Shown: positions 54,301 through 62,280, numbered from the stretch's first letter. The stretch: 64,000 bases of DNA from UBA3941 sp002385665 (GCA_050949255.1 JBMNFJ010000015.1:67898-131897); one strand, 5' to 3'. Notes: generated by a model from the sequence alone, not told the origin. Program-made: numbers and translations.

Positions 54301-54470
54301 CACCTACCCTGGGTAAGGTAAGCTCCAGTTTTGGTTTCTCCCTGAGAAGAAAGGCCATGGAATACAATATACCATGCCTTACCTCCCTGGATACGGCAAA
54401 GGCCATGCTGGATATTTTGGAGGATACCGGCCCTATGGAGGTTTTCTCCCTGGATCAATATAATGTATAG
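51303..54470 (+). CDS. carB: Carbamoyl-phosphate synthase large subunit
   Basis: A 1055-residue enzyme making carbamoyl phosphate from bicarbonate, ATP and ammonia. It contains two homologous synthetase halves, each with an ATP-grasp domain: KVLVIGSGPIVIGQAAEFDY and later VVVLGSGPIRIGQGIEFDYC. The C-terminal MGS-like regulatory domain starts near residue 930 (KVLFAVAQGDKEPALEIA). The glutaminase partner CarA, usually just upstream, is missing; argD is there instead. ATG 51303 follows AGGAG. Its place between argD and argF indicates an arginine-specific role. Confidence 0.97.
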   Translation: MPKLESINKVLVIGSGPIVIGQAAEFDYSGTQACKALKEEGIQVILVNSNPATIMTDLDMAHRIYIEPLTLDVVSKILRIERPQGILPTLGGQTGLNLAMELADSGILNDLDIRLLGTCLESIKKAEDRELFKRTMEEIGERVPKSTIANSLEEATRFALQTDFPVIVRPAFTLGGTGGGIAHNMDEFMDIASRGLKSSIIHQILVEESVSGWKEIEYEVIRDNKDNCMIVCGMENLDPVGIHTGDSIVVTPIMTLADSERAMLEKAAIRIIRALDIRGGCNVQFALHPNSGEYVVIEVNPRVSRSSALASKATGYPIAKVTTRIAIGFNLDEINSAQPVLDYVVTKVPRWPFDKFSSAFRILNTQMKATGEVMAIGGNFEESLLKAIDSLDMGLNYHLGMKKIASWEDSKILSSLENPDDERIFVVCEALRRGYSVDKIHRITNIDKFFIERLKNITLLGQRLEAITISDLDRELLWKCKKYGFGNSYIASLINASEETIEELCRKYDIAPSYRPIDNWLEKNGNKSPYFYSCYSSQGEVPNPSARPKVVVLGSGPIRIGQGIEFDYCSVHSVKALQEMGIEAIIINNNPETVSTDFDTSDVLYFEPLTYECVMDVLDREKPTGVIVQFGGQTSISLAEPLARAGIKILGTSVEDIDKAEDRDKFLEFMTELGIPLPPGSTALSLEEAQSIAEKIGYPVLVRPSYVLGGRAMEIVYNDEELARYVEAALPASNGHPLLIDKYILGKEVEIDAVSDGEDVLIPGIMEHIERAGVHSGDSFAIYPPQNLSENTREKILDYTIKIAQKLKIKGLFNIQFVVDNDRLYVLEVNPRASRTVPILSKITGIPMVKLATRIMLGESLKGLGYTTGIHPESDFVTVKGPVFSFSKLISVDTLLGPEMKSTGEVMGTDKTYPKALKKAMMASGLTLPQGGKVLFAVAQGDKEPALEIARSLKEKGFEILATNDTYEYFSSKGLTTHRVEKSHVPDLLKGGEIALIINTPTLGKVSSSFGFSLRRKAMEYNIPCLTSLDTAKAMLDILEDTGPMEVFSLDQYNV

Positions 54471-54533
54471 CTAACTCAAGGCATTGAGCATGTATGACTC
54501 CATTTAGAAGATTTATAAAGAGGTGTAATGACT

Positions 54534-55481
54534 ATGAAAGCCACAAATAAACCACCCCTCCGCCATCTTGTTAATCTACAGGATTATGATGAATGGGAAA
54601 TATACGACCTTATAAACCTGGCCCTCAGGCTGAAAGAGGAACAGAAAAAGGGTATTCCCCACCCTATACTGTCAAATAAGGCCCTGGGAATGATCTTCTC
54701 AAAGGCATCCACCCGTACCCGGGTATCCTTCGAGGTAGGTATATACCAGCTGGGCGGCTATGGTCTCTTCCTAAACTCCTCCGATATCCAGCTGGGGCGG
54801 GGTGAGACCATTGAGGATACGGCCAGGGTATTGTCCAGGTATCTTGACGGAATTATGATCAGGACCTATGCCCAGGAGGATGTAGAGGAGCTGGCCAAAT
54901 ACAGCACCATACCAATAATCAACGGCCTTACGGATATGTTTCATCCCTGCCAGATCCTGGCGGATCTTATGACAATCTATGAATCAAAAGGAAAGTTGAA
55001 AGGTCTGAAGCTGGCCTATGTGGGAGACGGCAACAATGTGGCCCATTCCCTCCTGATCGGCTGCACAAAGGTAGGTATGAACATCTCCATAGCCTGCCCC
55101 ACGGGTTACGAACCCCACAAGAACGTTATAGATTGGGCTATAGGCAACAGTAAATCTTCAGGTTCCCTGGTTAATATAACCTCCCAGCCAAAAGAAGCAG
55201 TCTGGGATGCAGATATTGTGTACACCGATGTCTGGACCAGTATGGGTCAGGAAAAAGAGTCCAATGAGCGATTAAAGGCCTTTGCCCCTTACCAGGTCAA
55301 TCAGAGCTTGTTCTCACTGGCAAAGCCGGATGCTATTTTCCTTCACTGCCTGCCAGCTCATCGGGGAGAGGAAGTAACTTCGGAGGTAATTGATGGACCC
55401 CAATCCCTGGTCTTTGAAGAAGCCGAGAATCGGCTTCATGTCCAAAAAGCCGTTATGGTATCTCTAATGGGAAAACAGTAA
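54534..55481 (+). CDS. argF: Ornithine carbamoyltransferase
   Basis: A 315-residue enzyme joining carbamoyl phosphate to ornithine. It has the carbamoyl phosphate loop FSKASTRTRVSFEVGIYQLG, MIRTYAQEDVEELAKYSTIP, FHPCQILADLMTIYE and the ornithine-site FLHCLPAHRGEEVTSEVIDG. ATG 54534 has AGGTG 8 bases before it; ATG 54528 is too close. It is the last gene of the arg operon. Confidence 0.97.
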   Translation: MKATNKPPLRHLVNLQDYDEWEIYDLINLALRLKEEQKKGIPHPILSNKALGMIFSKASTRTRVSFEVGIYQLGGYGLFLNSSDIQLGRGETIEDTARVLSRYLDGIMIRTYAQEDVEELAKYSTIPIINGLTDMFHPCQILADLMTIYESKGKLKGLKLAYVGDGNNVAHSLLIGCTKVGMNISIACPTGYEPHKNVIDWAIGNSKSSGSLVNITSQPKEAVWDADIVYTDVWTSMGQEKESNERLKAFAPYQVNQSLFSLAKPDAIFLHCLPAHRGEEVTSEVIDGPQSLVFEEAENRLHVQKAVMVSLMGKQ

Positions 55482-55571
55482 ACTGAACTAGATTAAAAGG
55501 AGCAAAAAAATCTCCCATATTCCCGTATTTTGATCATTACGGAATTTATCTGGAATTCAAGGAGAATAATT

Positions 55572-56072
55572 ATGGATATAATTATTAAACATGCTACCAT
55601 CGACGATATCCCAGCCATCCATAGGATTACCATGGAAGCCTTTGAAAGATATGCCCTTAATCTGGGCCTTCCCAATCAGGTACATGCCTTAAAGGATACC
55701 TATGAGACCATTAAGGCAGATCTTGAAAAGAAGATTGTCCTTGTAGCCTGGGTCGGAGATGAGGCCGTGGGCACTATTCGCTGTGAAGCCCTCCCCCCAG
55801 GCAATGTAGGCTATATCAGCAGATTCGGGGTTCTGCCTGATGCCTCTAATATGGGCGTTGGCAGAGCATTATTAAAGGCCATGGAAAAAGAGGCGGTAGA
55901 GCGAGGTTTGACTCTCCTTACCCTCCATACCGCCTCTAAGATGGCCCCTTTGGTCCAGTTTTATTATAAAATGGGCTACTATATCCATTCAACAACCACG
56001 GACCGAGGATATATTAGGGCCTACTTCTGCAAGGAATTAATCTATGATTCCGATTTAAGGATCTCATTGTAA
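55572..56072 (+). CDS. GNAT family N-acetyltransferase
   Basis: A 166-residue acetyltransferase with motif A as ISRFGVLPDASNMGVGRALL and a C-terminal motif B, HTASKMAPLVQFYYKMGYYI. ATG 55572 follows AAGGAGAA; the longer frame to 55530 is unneeded. Its stop codon lies exactly at the left junction of the mobile island that begins at 56068. The gene remains intact because either the target or the element end supplies TTG-TAA. Its original downstream neighbour was probably the arsC terminator now at 63429. Confidence 0.88.
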   Translation: MDIIIKHATIDDIPAIHRITMEAFERYALNLGLPNQVHALKDTYETIKADLEKKIVLVAWVGDEAVGTIRCEALPPGNVGYISRFGVLPDASNMGVGRALLKAMEKEAVERGLTLLTLHTASKMAPLVQFYYKMGYYIHSTTTDRGYIRAYFCKELIYDSDLRISL

Positions 56073-56441
56073 ACATCAAATAAACTCTTTCCATCGCAAA
56101 TAAACTCGTTCCGCTGCAAATAAAGTTGTTCCGTTGGAACAGGGGTAAGGAGCAAGGTTTAAGGGGTAAGGATGTTATCCAATAAAATAAATCAATCCTT
56201 TGTAATCCATTTATAATGCTGGTTACAAAGGATTTTATTTTTCTCTCCTTATCCCTTTCCCCTTATTCCTCTCACTCAAAATAGAACGACTTTATTTCCT
56301 GATATCTCTTCCATTTTTCCCATTTAATTCTATCTAATCATCTATTTTATGGAACATCTTTATTTTCATCCATTTTATCCCATCCATCAACCATGCGGGT
56401 TTGCGGGGTCGGGGAAGGAAAGAGTTTGTTTTATAATCACA
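56068..56441 (+). mobile_element. MITE-like element copy A (374 bp)
   Basis: It starts TGTAAACATC and ends ATAATCACA. Three 20-bp units follow its left end (56078, 56098 and 56118), each AAATAAA...TTCC. Inverse units lie at the right end. An internal hairpin AATCCTTTGTAA / TTACAAAGGATT is present. The same layout occurs in copy B with the same length to within one base. Confidence 0.82.
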
Positions 56442-56499
56442 TAGATAGGACTAAGGATTTAAGGGGTAAGGGTTAAGATTTTTGATAAATTTACGCTAA

Positions 56500-56735
56500 G
56501 TCGTTCCAAAATGAAAATAATGTTGTTCCAAAACCCTGTTTTCTGCTACTTTGGAAGGAGTTTTTTTACAAAAAGGAAAGACTTTATTTACTCTCTTCTT
56601 CCGTTCAGGGTCTTGTTGAGAAAATAAAGTCCTTCCATAAGCCTGAAAGTCGTTCCATAGAAAATAAACCTGTTCCAAGAAAAATAAACTTATTCCTGAA
56701 AGAAAATAATATCGTTCTAAAATGTAAATAGTATC
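56500..56735. repeat. Array of degenerate 20-bp-spaced sites
   Basis: At least seven further AAATAAA-N3-KTTCC-like sites occur here in both orientations, for example AAATAAAGTCCTTCC and AAATAAACCTGTTCC. The density exceeds that in the 374-bp copies. It may be the terminus of a larger element of the same family whose genes are gone. The ORFs that cross it are accidental. Confidence 0.65.
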
Positions 56736-56868
56736 TTTCGTAGTTTTTCAGGGAGGGTTTTATTGATTTATATGTGATGTGTTTGAGTGCTATTTAAATT
56801 TATATCGCATTTCATAAATTGCGAATATTTATCTTCTTCCATATTTAAATTTAAAAAGTTCGTATAAT

Positions 56869-57079
56869 TCAAATGGTATTATTCCTCTGATTAAGTACCG
56901 TTTTAACTATACGAATAATAAATTCATGTTTACCATCTACATAAGCACTAATATCGTGTCTGTGTTTTTCAGCCAGTGACTGTTTTAAGGTGGCATATTC
57001 ATCTCTGGCGCTTTTGTTCTGCCGTAAGTAATCACGGAATAAAATTTGAGCATTTAACACCGGGCTGTCTTTTGGGATT
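56869..57079 (-). pseudogene. C-terminal remnant of a GrpB-family protein
   Basis: The frame reads PKDSPVLNAQILFRDYLRQN, then EYATLKQSLAEKHRHDISAY and ends after HEFI-rich residues. This is the characteristic end of GrpB (COG2320, UPF0157) nucleotidyltransferase-like proteins. The N-terminal two thirds are missing because the IS256-family element begins at 57081. No matching N-terminus is seen on the far side of that element, so the rest has been deleted. Confidence 0.75.
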
Positions 57080-57080
57080 C

Positions 57081-58503
57081 TGTCCTAAACTCCGTGGAAA
57101 TTGAAAATGACAGCTCCAAGTAATTCTGATAGAATAAAGTTACTAACCAATATACAATCAGAATAACGAAAAGGAGCTGTCATAATGAAAGTATATCAGG
57201 AAAACAAGGGGTCCGTCAATGGAAGCATCGGGATAATCAACAGTGAATTACTATACGAAAAAGCCCGTTATGGGCTGATGGAACTCTCAATGTCCCTAGG
57301 CATAGAGGTCATGCGCATGATGTTTGAAGAGGATGTAGAGCAGTACGCGGGACCAAAGGGTAAACATAGGACTGAAGGGCGCACCGGCTATCGACATGGC
57401 ACCGAAAAGACCACAGTAGTAATGGGTGGCAAGAAAATTAGGGTGGACCGGCCAAGGGTCAGGGCCATGGATGGCAGCGGTGAGTTGCCCCTTGAAACAC
57501 TCAGCGTCTTTCAATCAGAGGATCCACTTAACAGGGCCATCATGTCGAGACTTCTATCAGGGGTTAGCACCAGGAAATACTCCCGCACAGTTGATGGGGA
57601 TGCTTCAGATACCATATGCACAAGCAAGAGTGAAGTAAGCCGGCGCTTTATTGAGGGTATGGACACCCTTATGCAAGAGTTCTTTACCCGAAGGCTTGCC
57701 CAAGACTATCCTGTTATGATAATCGATGGCCTGGAACTTGGCGGTATGACTATAATAGCTGCCATGGGGATAGACAGTGACGGTAAAAAGCGCATCTTAG
57801 GTATAGCCGAAGGTGGTTCTGAAAACAGCGTTGTTGTGAAAGGCCTGCTAGAAGATCTTATAAACCGGGGATTAGATGCATCACGACCAAGGCTGTACAT
57901 ATTAGACGGTGGGAAGGCACTTCATAAGGCTGTCATGGATACATTCGGGAAAGAAGCCTTGATTCAACGCTGCCAAGTACACAAGAAACGGAACGTATTG
58001 TCCTACCTGCCGAAATCAGAACAGGCAAATATATCTGTAGCTATGACCATGGCTTATCGGGAGTTTGAATACGAAGTAGCAAAAGATAAGCTTATAGGTA
58101 TTAAGAATAATCTTGAGCACCGATACCCCAAAGCAGCATCAAGCCTTATGGAGGGATTTGAGGAGACGTTGACCGTACATCGGCTTAAGATTCCCGGACT
58201 GCTACGTGAGACTTTATGCAGTACAAACCCAATGGAATCCGCTAATTCCGCTTGCCGGGGTATAATCCGCAGGGTCTCTAACTTCAAAGATGGCGAAATG
58301 GCACTACGCCATGCAGCAGCAGGATTTATTACAGCAGAGCATGGATTCAACAGGGTTAGGGGATATAAGCAACTAGGTGTACTAATAGCAATGCTTGCCA
58401 ATCAAGAAACTGATACTTTAGAAACCGGTACTGCATAAAACTTAGCTATCAGGAGCTATTTGGAGCAATACTATGAATCGCAAATTCTACGGAGTTAGGG
58501 ACA
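57081..58503 (+). mobile_element. IS256-family insertion sequence, element 1
   Basis: Terminal inverted repeats of 23 bases (57081-57103 and 58481-58503) agree at 19 positions; both begin TGTCC and share AACTCCGT. One transposase gene fills the element. Flanking 8-bp sequences (GGGATTC side and CGTTCAAT side) do not match, so the target duplication has been lost or a deletion followed insertion. Confidence 0.85.
57185..58438 (+). CDS. IS256/Mutator-family transposase
   Basis: A 417-residue DDE transposase. RTGYRHGTEKTTVVMGGKKI and VDRPRVR mark the N-terminal part. The catalytic acids lie in VMIIDGLELGGMTII (Asp), LYILDGGKALHKAVMD (Asp) and STNPMESANSACRGIIRRV (Glu). ATG 57185 follows AAAAGGAG. 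The gene is intact, so element 1 may still be active. It belongs to a different subgroup from the second transposase at 60149, with low similarity between them. Confidence 0.94.
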   Translation: MKVYQENKGSVNGSIGIINSELLYEKARYGLMELSMSLGIEVMRMMFEEDVEQYAGPKGKHRTEGRTGYRHGTEKTTVVMGGKKIRVDRPRVRAMDGSGELPLETLSVFQSEDPLNRAIMSRLLSGVSTRKYSRTVDGDASDTICTSKSEVSRRFIEGMDTLMQEFFTRRLAQDYPVMIIDGLELGGMTIIAAMGIDSDGKKRILGIAEGGSENSVVVKGLLEDLINRGLDASRPRLYILDGGKALHKAVMDTFGKEALIQRCQVHKKRNVLSYLPKSEQANISVAMTMAYREFEYEVAKDKLIGIKNNLEHRYPKAASSLMEGFEETLTVHRLKIPGLLRETLCSTNPMESANSACRGIIRRVSNFKDGEMALRHAAAGFITAEHGFNRVRGYKQLGVLIAMLANQETDTLETGTA

Positions 58504-58589
58504 CGTTCAATAATATTAGATACCATTAATGAACTAAACAAATTATACAATATTTTTCCTTATTTTGCAATAGTTTATAATTAATAAAA

Positions 58590-59405
58590 TTAGAATTCCA
58601 ACAACTCATAAATAAATCTGACAGTATCATCTGAATCTGAAGTAAGACTAATAGATAAAGCTTCATAGATAAAAGAATATGATGAATCCAATCTAATTGA
58701 AGTGTCATCAGCATATGATACGCATATCCTTTTGTCAGGAGTAGGAGATACTGATTCGACACAAAAATATGCATGTCCTTTTATATAAGCATTTCTAATA
58801 TAGTATTTTATTGTTCTCTTTTCATCGTTGGTATAATAATTTTTTGGTATTTTCCATGCGAATCCATACCCAAAAATAGTAGAGGGTCTTGATAAATCAT
58901 CTACCATCTTCCAAGCATCACCTGGTCTGGTTTTATGCCACAATCTTAAGTTGTATTTGCTGGGTATGAACTCCCATCCCTCGGGTAATGCGAAAGCAAA
59001 AGTATCTATCGCCACCTTATTTGGGACTTTCCATTCAAATGTCGGATATACCTGATATATTTCATTACTATCTTCAAATGCTGTAACTGTTAAAGACAAG
59101 TGTGGCGTAGTGTTTGAGCTAATATTACCGTCATCTGTATCCGGGAAAGCAATTGTTCCCCCACTATGTCCGCTAAAGATTTGTTTTTCTGTAGTATCAA
59201 TAGTTTCGTATATGTAAGTTTTAAGCTCTTCATCTAAGGCTTTAACCGTATCTAGCGGCATGCCTGTTTCGATCAGGAATTCATCAATTTCACTCATATC
59301 ATGACTAGAAGATTGTGCGCTTTCCTCTTTTACTGCATTACATCCTAAACCTAATACAATAGATACAATTAATAGACTTATCGAAAAATATTTAACCAAT
59401 TTCAT
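58590..59405 (-). CDS. Lipoprotein of unknown function
   Basis: A 271-residue protein with a lipoprotein signal MKLVKYFSISLLIVSIVLGL and lipobox LGLGC. A Ser/Asp/Glu-rich linker follows. The central part (about 75-190) is beta-rich with LRLWHKTRPGDAWKMVDDL and FGYGFAWKIP. I do not recognise the family. ATG 59405 follows GGGAGGGAGAGG. It lies between the two IS elements and could be cargo of the island. An AT-rich composition sets it apart from the his and arg genes. Confidence 0.75.
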   Translation of the reverse strand: MKLVKYFSISLLIVSIVLGLGCNAVKEESAQSSSHDMSEIDEFLIETGMPLDTVKALDEELKTYIYETIDTTEKQIFSGHSGGTIAFPDTDDGNISSNTTPHLSLTVTAFEDSNEIYQVYPTFEWKVPNKVAIDTFAFALPEGWEFIPSKYNLRLWHKTRPGDAWKMVDDLSRPSTIFGYGFAWKIPKNYYTNDEKRTIKYYIRNAYIKGHAYFCVESVSPTPDKRICVSYADDTSIRLDSSYSFIYEALSISLTSDSDDTVRFIYELLEF

Positions 59406-59525
59406 AGACCTCTCCCTCCCTTTTGAGCTGTAAAATTATAGTATAAAAGCATTTGTCTATCTATTATATCTCAAACTTAGTAAATTAAAACATATTTTGG
59501 ATTATTTATTATAAAATGACATCAT

Positions 59526-59840
59526 TCAAGAAAAATAAAGATATAGGAACAAATATCGGCGCTTAAAGGCTTCTTTCAAAGCCTGTTCCTCAAGGTTTGA
59601 TGTAGGATCTATGTTATAAATCTTAACACCCACCGTTTTAACTTCTTTTGGGACAGTCTCTTTAATCATTGCTGTAAAAGAATCGTAAAGCACTTCTAAA
59701 GATTCTAGCTCAAAGTCATTATTGTCAAGCATTACATCCACAAATACCAAAAGATCGAGTCTTATCTTGGAATACTCTTCAGGAGTAAGTTCTGAATCAT
59801 AGGCTTCAGAATCAAATCCGAACATAATGGATATTTTGAA
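59526..59840 (-). pseudogene. 3' fragment of a gene cut by the second IS256 element
   Basis: The open frame continues to 59882, but its first 14 residues (PNEREYTELFTQPF) come from the IS end. The gene-derived part reads KISIMFGFDSEAYDSELTPE and onward to KRRYLFLYLYFS. There is no ATG and no SD. It is about 100 residues. It could be the severed C-terminus of the cGAS-like nucleotidyltransferase on the other side of the IS (together about 370 residues), which would be a normal length for a CD-NTase, but this is inference. Confidence 0.6.
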
Positions 59841-59942
59841 AGGCTGTGTAAATAATTCTGTGTATTCTCTTTCGTTTGGCAAATATTTAGCTCAATAGGT
59901 TCAATGTCATATATTGTCGTTTTAAATATAATACTATCTTTG

Positions 59943-60148
59943 TTGGTTATTGCCTTATGTATATAGTGACCAAGGAAAGGTAATAATATACATGGTTCTT
60001 ATCTAATAACAGGATAGGGCAATGCTGAGGAGCAACCCGAGCGGTTATTAGATTCTGTACAGGAACGGGTGGTATGTAGCTACCCGTTTCCCGTTCCTGG
60101 GAGAACCAAAGCGATAAACCTCAGGGGTCTGGGGACAGAGTCCCCAGA
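59943..60148. ncRNA. Strongly structured RNA-like region inside IS256 element 2
   Basis: Stems in order: ATGTATAT (59957) with ATATACAT (59986); outer GGTTCT (59994) with AGAACC (60102) enclosing two hairpins, ATCTAATAAC (60001)/GTTATTAGAT (60044) and CAGGAACGGG (60060)/CCCGTTCCTG (60090); then TCTGGGGAC (60128)/GTCCCCAGA (60140). The arms are exact. The last hairpin abuts the transposase stop. Strand is unknown. GGGTGGTA in the loop recalls a T-box, but no other T-box feature fits. Confidence 0.5.
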
Positions 60149-61366
60149 TTATGCCCCTTTATTTAGAACATCTTCAAACATTATGTTAAGCTGATTTATT
60201 ACAAGATCCCAATCTGGATATATTCTAGTCCATTTCTTGCTAACATTTTGGGTTGCAAGATACAGCATCTTCATTAAACTCTCATCACTTGGGAATATTA
60301 GCTTCGCCTTAGTAACTTTCCTAAATTGACTATTTAGACTCTCTATAGCGTTAGTAGTGTACATAATTTTGCGTATATACCCGGGAAAAGCTAGAAACGT
60401 TATTAAGTCATCCCAATTGTCCTCCCAGCTTTTTATGGCACTTGGATACTTGTTCCCCCATGTTTCTTTTACGCTGAGCAAATTCTCAAGTGCAGTATCC
60501 TCATTTACCGCAGTATAAATAGTCTTCAGGTCTGCAGCGAAGGTTCTTCTATCTTTATAAGAGACATATCTCATGCTTGATCTAAGATGGTGGATTATGC
60601 AACGTTGTATCTTGGCAAAGGGATAAGCTGCTCCTATAGCCTCTTTAAAGCCATTTAAACCATCTACACAGAATATGAGAACGTCATCAACACCCCTGTT
60701 TTTAAGATCATTCAGTACTGATAGCCAGAACTTACTGCTCTCATTTGCTCCTACCCATATCCCAAGTACTTCTTTCTCACCGTGCATATTTACACCTAGC
60801 ACCACATAAGCTGCCTTTACAACAATATGCTTATCTTCACGTACTTTGTAGTGTATGGCGTCCATAAATACAAATGAATATGTACTCTCAAGAGGCCTAT
60901 TTTGCCACTCTGTAACTATTGGGAGAATCCGGTTTGTTATATTAGACACCATTTCAGCTGATACATCAACATCATATAGATTTTTAATTTGATCTGAGAT
61001 ATCCCTTGTAGTCATTCCGGCTGCGTAAAGAGCCATTATTTTATCTTCTATGCCTGTTATGTTTCGTTGGTATTTTGGGATAATTTGAGGCTGAAATTCC
61101 CCATTCCTATCCCGTGGTATGTCTAGATCTATTTCCCCAAGTTCAGTCTTTACAGTCTTTTTGGAGTAACCATTTCTGCTATTTTGAACTTGCTTTTCAG
61201 ATATATTGTATTTATCATATCCAAGCTGTAGATCCATTTCTGCTTCTAGTGCTTCTTGAAGGACATCTTTAAACATTTCCTTCATCGCATTTAAGACCTC
61301 GGTTGAGTTCTTAAATTTTTGTTCTTGGACATACTTTCTTAAAACCTCTTTAGATATATTCGACAT
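60149..61366 (-). CDS. IS256-family transposase, second subgroup
   Basis: A 405-residue DDE transposase close to the original IS256/ISEf1 type. It has LQLGYDKYNISEKQVQNSRN then GYSKKTVKTELGEIDLDIPR. Catalytic acids are in FVFMDAIHYKVREDKH (Asp), VLIFCVDGLNGFKEAI (Asp) and IMYTTNAIESLNSQFRKVTK (Glu). ATG 61366 follows GGAGGAG. The reading frame is intact. It reads in the same direction as the gene fragments on both sides. Confidence 0.95.
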   Translation of the reverse strand: MSNISKEVLRKYVQEQKFKNSTEVLNAMKEMFKDVLQEALEAEMDLQLGYDKYNISEKQVQNSRNGYSKKTVKTELGEIDLDIPRDRNGEFQPQIIPKYQRNITGIEDKIMALYAAGMTTRDISDQIKNLYDVDVSAEMVSNITNRILPIVTEWQNRPLESTYSFVFMDAIHYKVREDKHIVVKAAYVVLGVNMHGEKEVLGIWVGANESSKFWLSVLNDLKNRGVDDVLIFCVDGLNGFKEAIGAAYPFAKIQRCIIHHLRSSMRYVSYKDRRTFAADLKTIYTAVNEDTALENLLSVKETWGNKYPSAIKSWEDNWDDLITFLAFPGYIRKIMYTTNAIESLNSQFRKVTKAKLIFPSDESLMKMLYLATQNVSKKWTRIYPDWDLVINQLNIMFEDVLNKGA

Positions 61367-61470
61367 AAAAGTCTCCTCCTTGGTAATTTCTTGTATTTCA
61401 TTTATCTAATTATTGCCAAGAAAGAGTCTCTTTTATTCCCTTTACACAAAATTTATTACAGGCTCCTTTG

Positions 61471-62280
61471 TCAAGGGTGGCGGGGAACCAACAAATAACC
61501 TAAATTTTTGTCCAAACTATTGACATAGATCCATTTCCTCTCAAAATCTATATGTGTTGATTCAACCGCATAAGATGATATCTTCACATTATAACTTACT
61601 TTAAAAATATATTTAAATAGTCTAATACTATTTTTGAATTGTTCATACCTTGAACCAGTTTCATTAACAATTTCCTTATCAATCCTTGGATTTGTTATAA
61701 TCCATCCCCCATCTGCATCCCCTTTTGGTATCGTGTAAAATATCTCATTAGAACCAACTTTTCTAAAAATGCTTCCAGGTACAAAATCAATATATACATC
61801 TTTACTTTTAATGTGTGCTGTAACAGCCTGTCCATCTTTCTCGCCAGGTTCACAACCATAAGGTTCTAATACTTCATCAATAATACCCTTTAACCAATTC
61901 ATTATCTTCCTTGGGCTTACAAACTCAGGGTCGTTTTCTTTTCTATATTTTTGGAAGTATTTAGGGTTAGGGTCTATAACACCAATTCCTTCGCCCGTTT
62001 GAATACCTCCTTGCTTAAACACTCCACCATTCGAATCAATAATAAGCATAATATCAAATTCATCCACATCAGATACTTTAGTTCCTTTGAAATAACTACC
62101 AAATGTTATATATTCTTGACCATTTTCCTTATATAATTGTGGGCAATCCATTTTTTCCCCTATTTTTTGAATTACTCTATTTATAAGCCATTCTCTACTT
62201 TTAACTTTTGTAGTAATATCCTTTTGTGACAAAGCCAAATTTTCTCTTATAAATCTATTAAACTGGTTATTAATGGACAC
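61471..62280 (-). CDS. cGAS/CD-NTase-like nucleotidyltransferase, 3' end lost
   Basis: A 269-residue open frame with a cGAS/Mab-21-like core. GSYFKGTKVSDVDEFDIMLI holds the G-S pair (61-62) and the metal acids Glu74 and Asp76. The third acid is Asp165 in DVYIDFVPGS. A later NVKISSYAVESTHIDFERKW resembles the Mab-21 domain. Such enzymes make cyclic di- or trinucleotide signals, often in CBASS anti-phage defence. GTG 62280 follows GGGGG at 8 bases. The 3' end enters the IS end, with the last residues VPRHP then a stop, so 80-110 residues are probably missing. No effector gene is seen next to it. Confidence 0.75.
   Translation of the reverse strand: MSINNQFNRFIRENLALSQKDITTKVKSREWLINRVIQKIGEKMDCPQLYKENGQEYITFGSYFKGTKVSDVDEFDIMLIIDSNGGVFKQGGIQTGEGIGVIDPNPKYFQKYRKENDPEFVSPRKIMNWLKGIIDEVLEPYGCEPGEKDGQAVTAHIKSKDVYIDFVPGSIFRKVGSNEIFYTIPKGDADGGWIITNPRIDKEIVNETGSRYEQFKNSIRLFKYIFKVSYNVKISSYAVESTHIDFERKWIYVNSLDKNLGYLLVPRHP

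Larger units (their letters stand above)
59842..61464 (-). mobile_element. IS256-family insertion sequence, element 2, with long structured 3' region
   Basis: Candidate inverted ends are GGCTGTGTAAAT (59842) and, inversely at the other end, GAGCCTGTAATAAA (61464). In the inner 18 positions 15 agree, including TGTGTA. The element would be about 1.62 kb, longer than usual for the family because about 300 bases follow the transposase. No exact target duplication is seen at the two junctions. Confidence 0.65.

Noticed and set aside
56078..56137. CRISPR-like array of 20-bp units
   Set aside because: Units are contiguous without spacers, degenerate, and occur in both orientations at element ends.
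56496..56678. 60-residue open frame on the minus strand
   Set aside because: It falls within the array of 20-bp degenerate sites; no SD and no protein-like composition.
60060..60110. T-box leader suggested by GGGTGGTA
   Set aside because: No stem I, no AG-rich bulges, no terminator/antiterminator pair and no aminoacyl or amino acid gene downstream on that strand.
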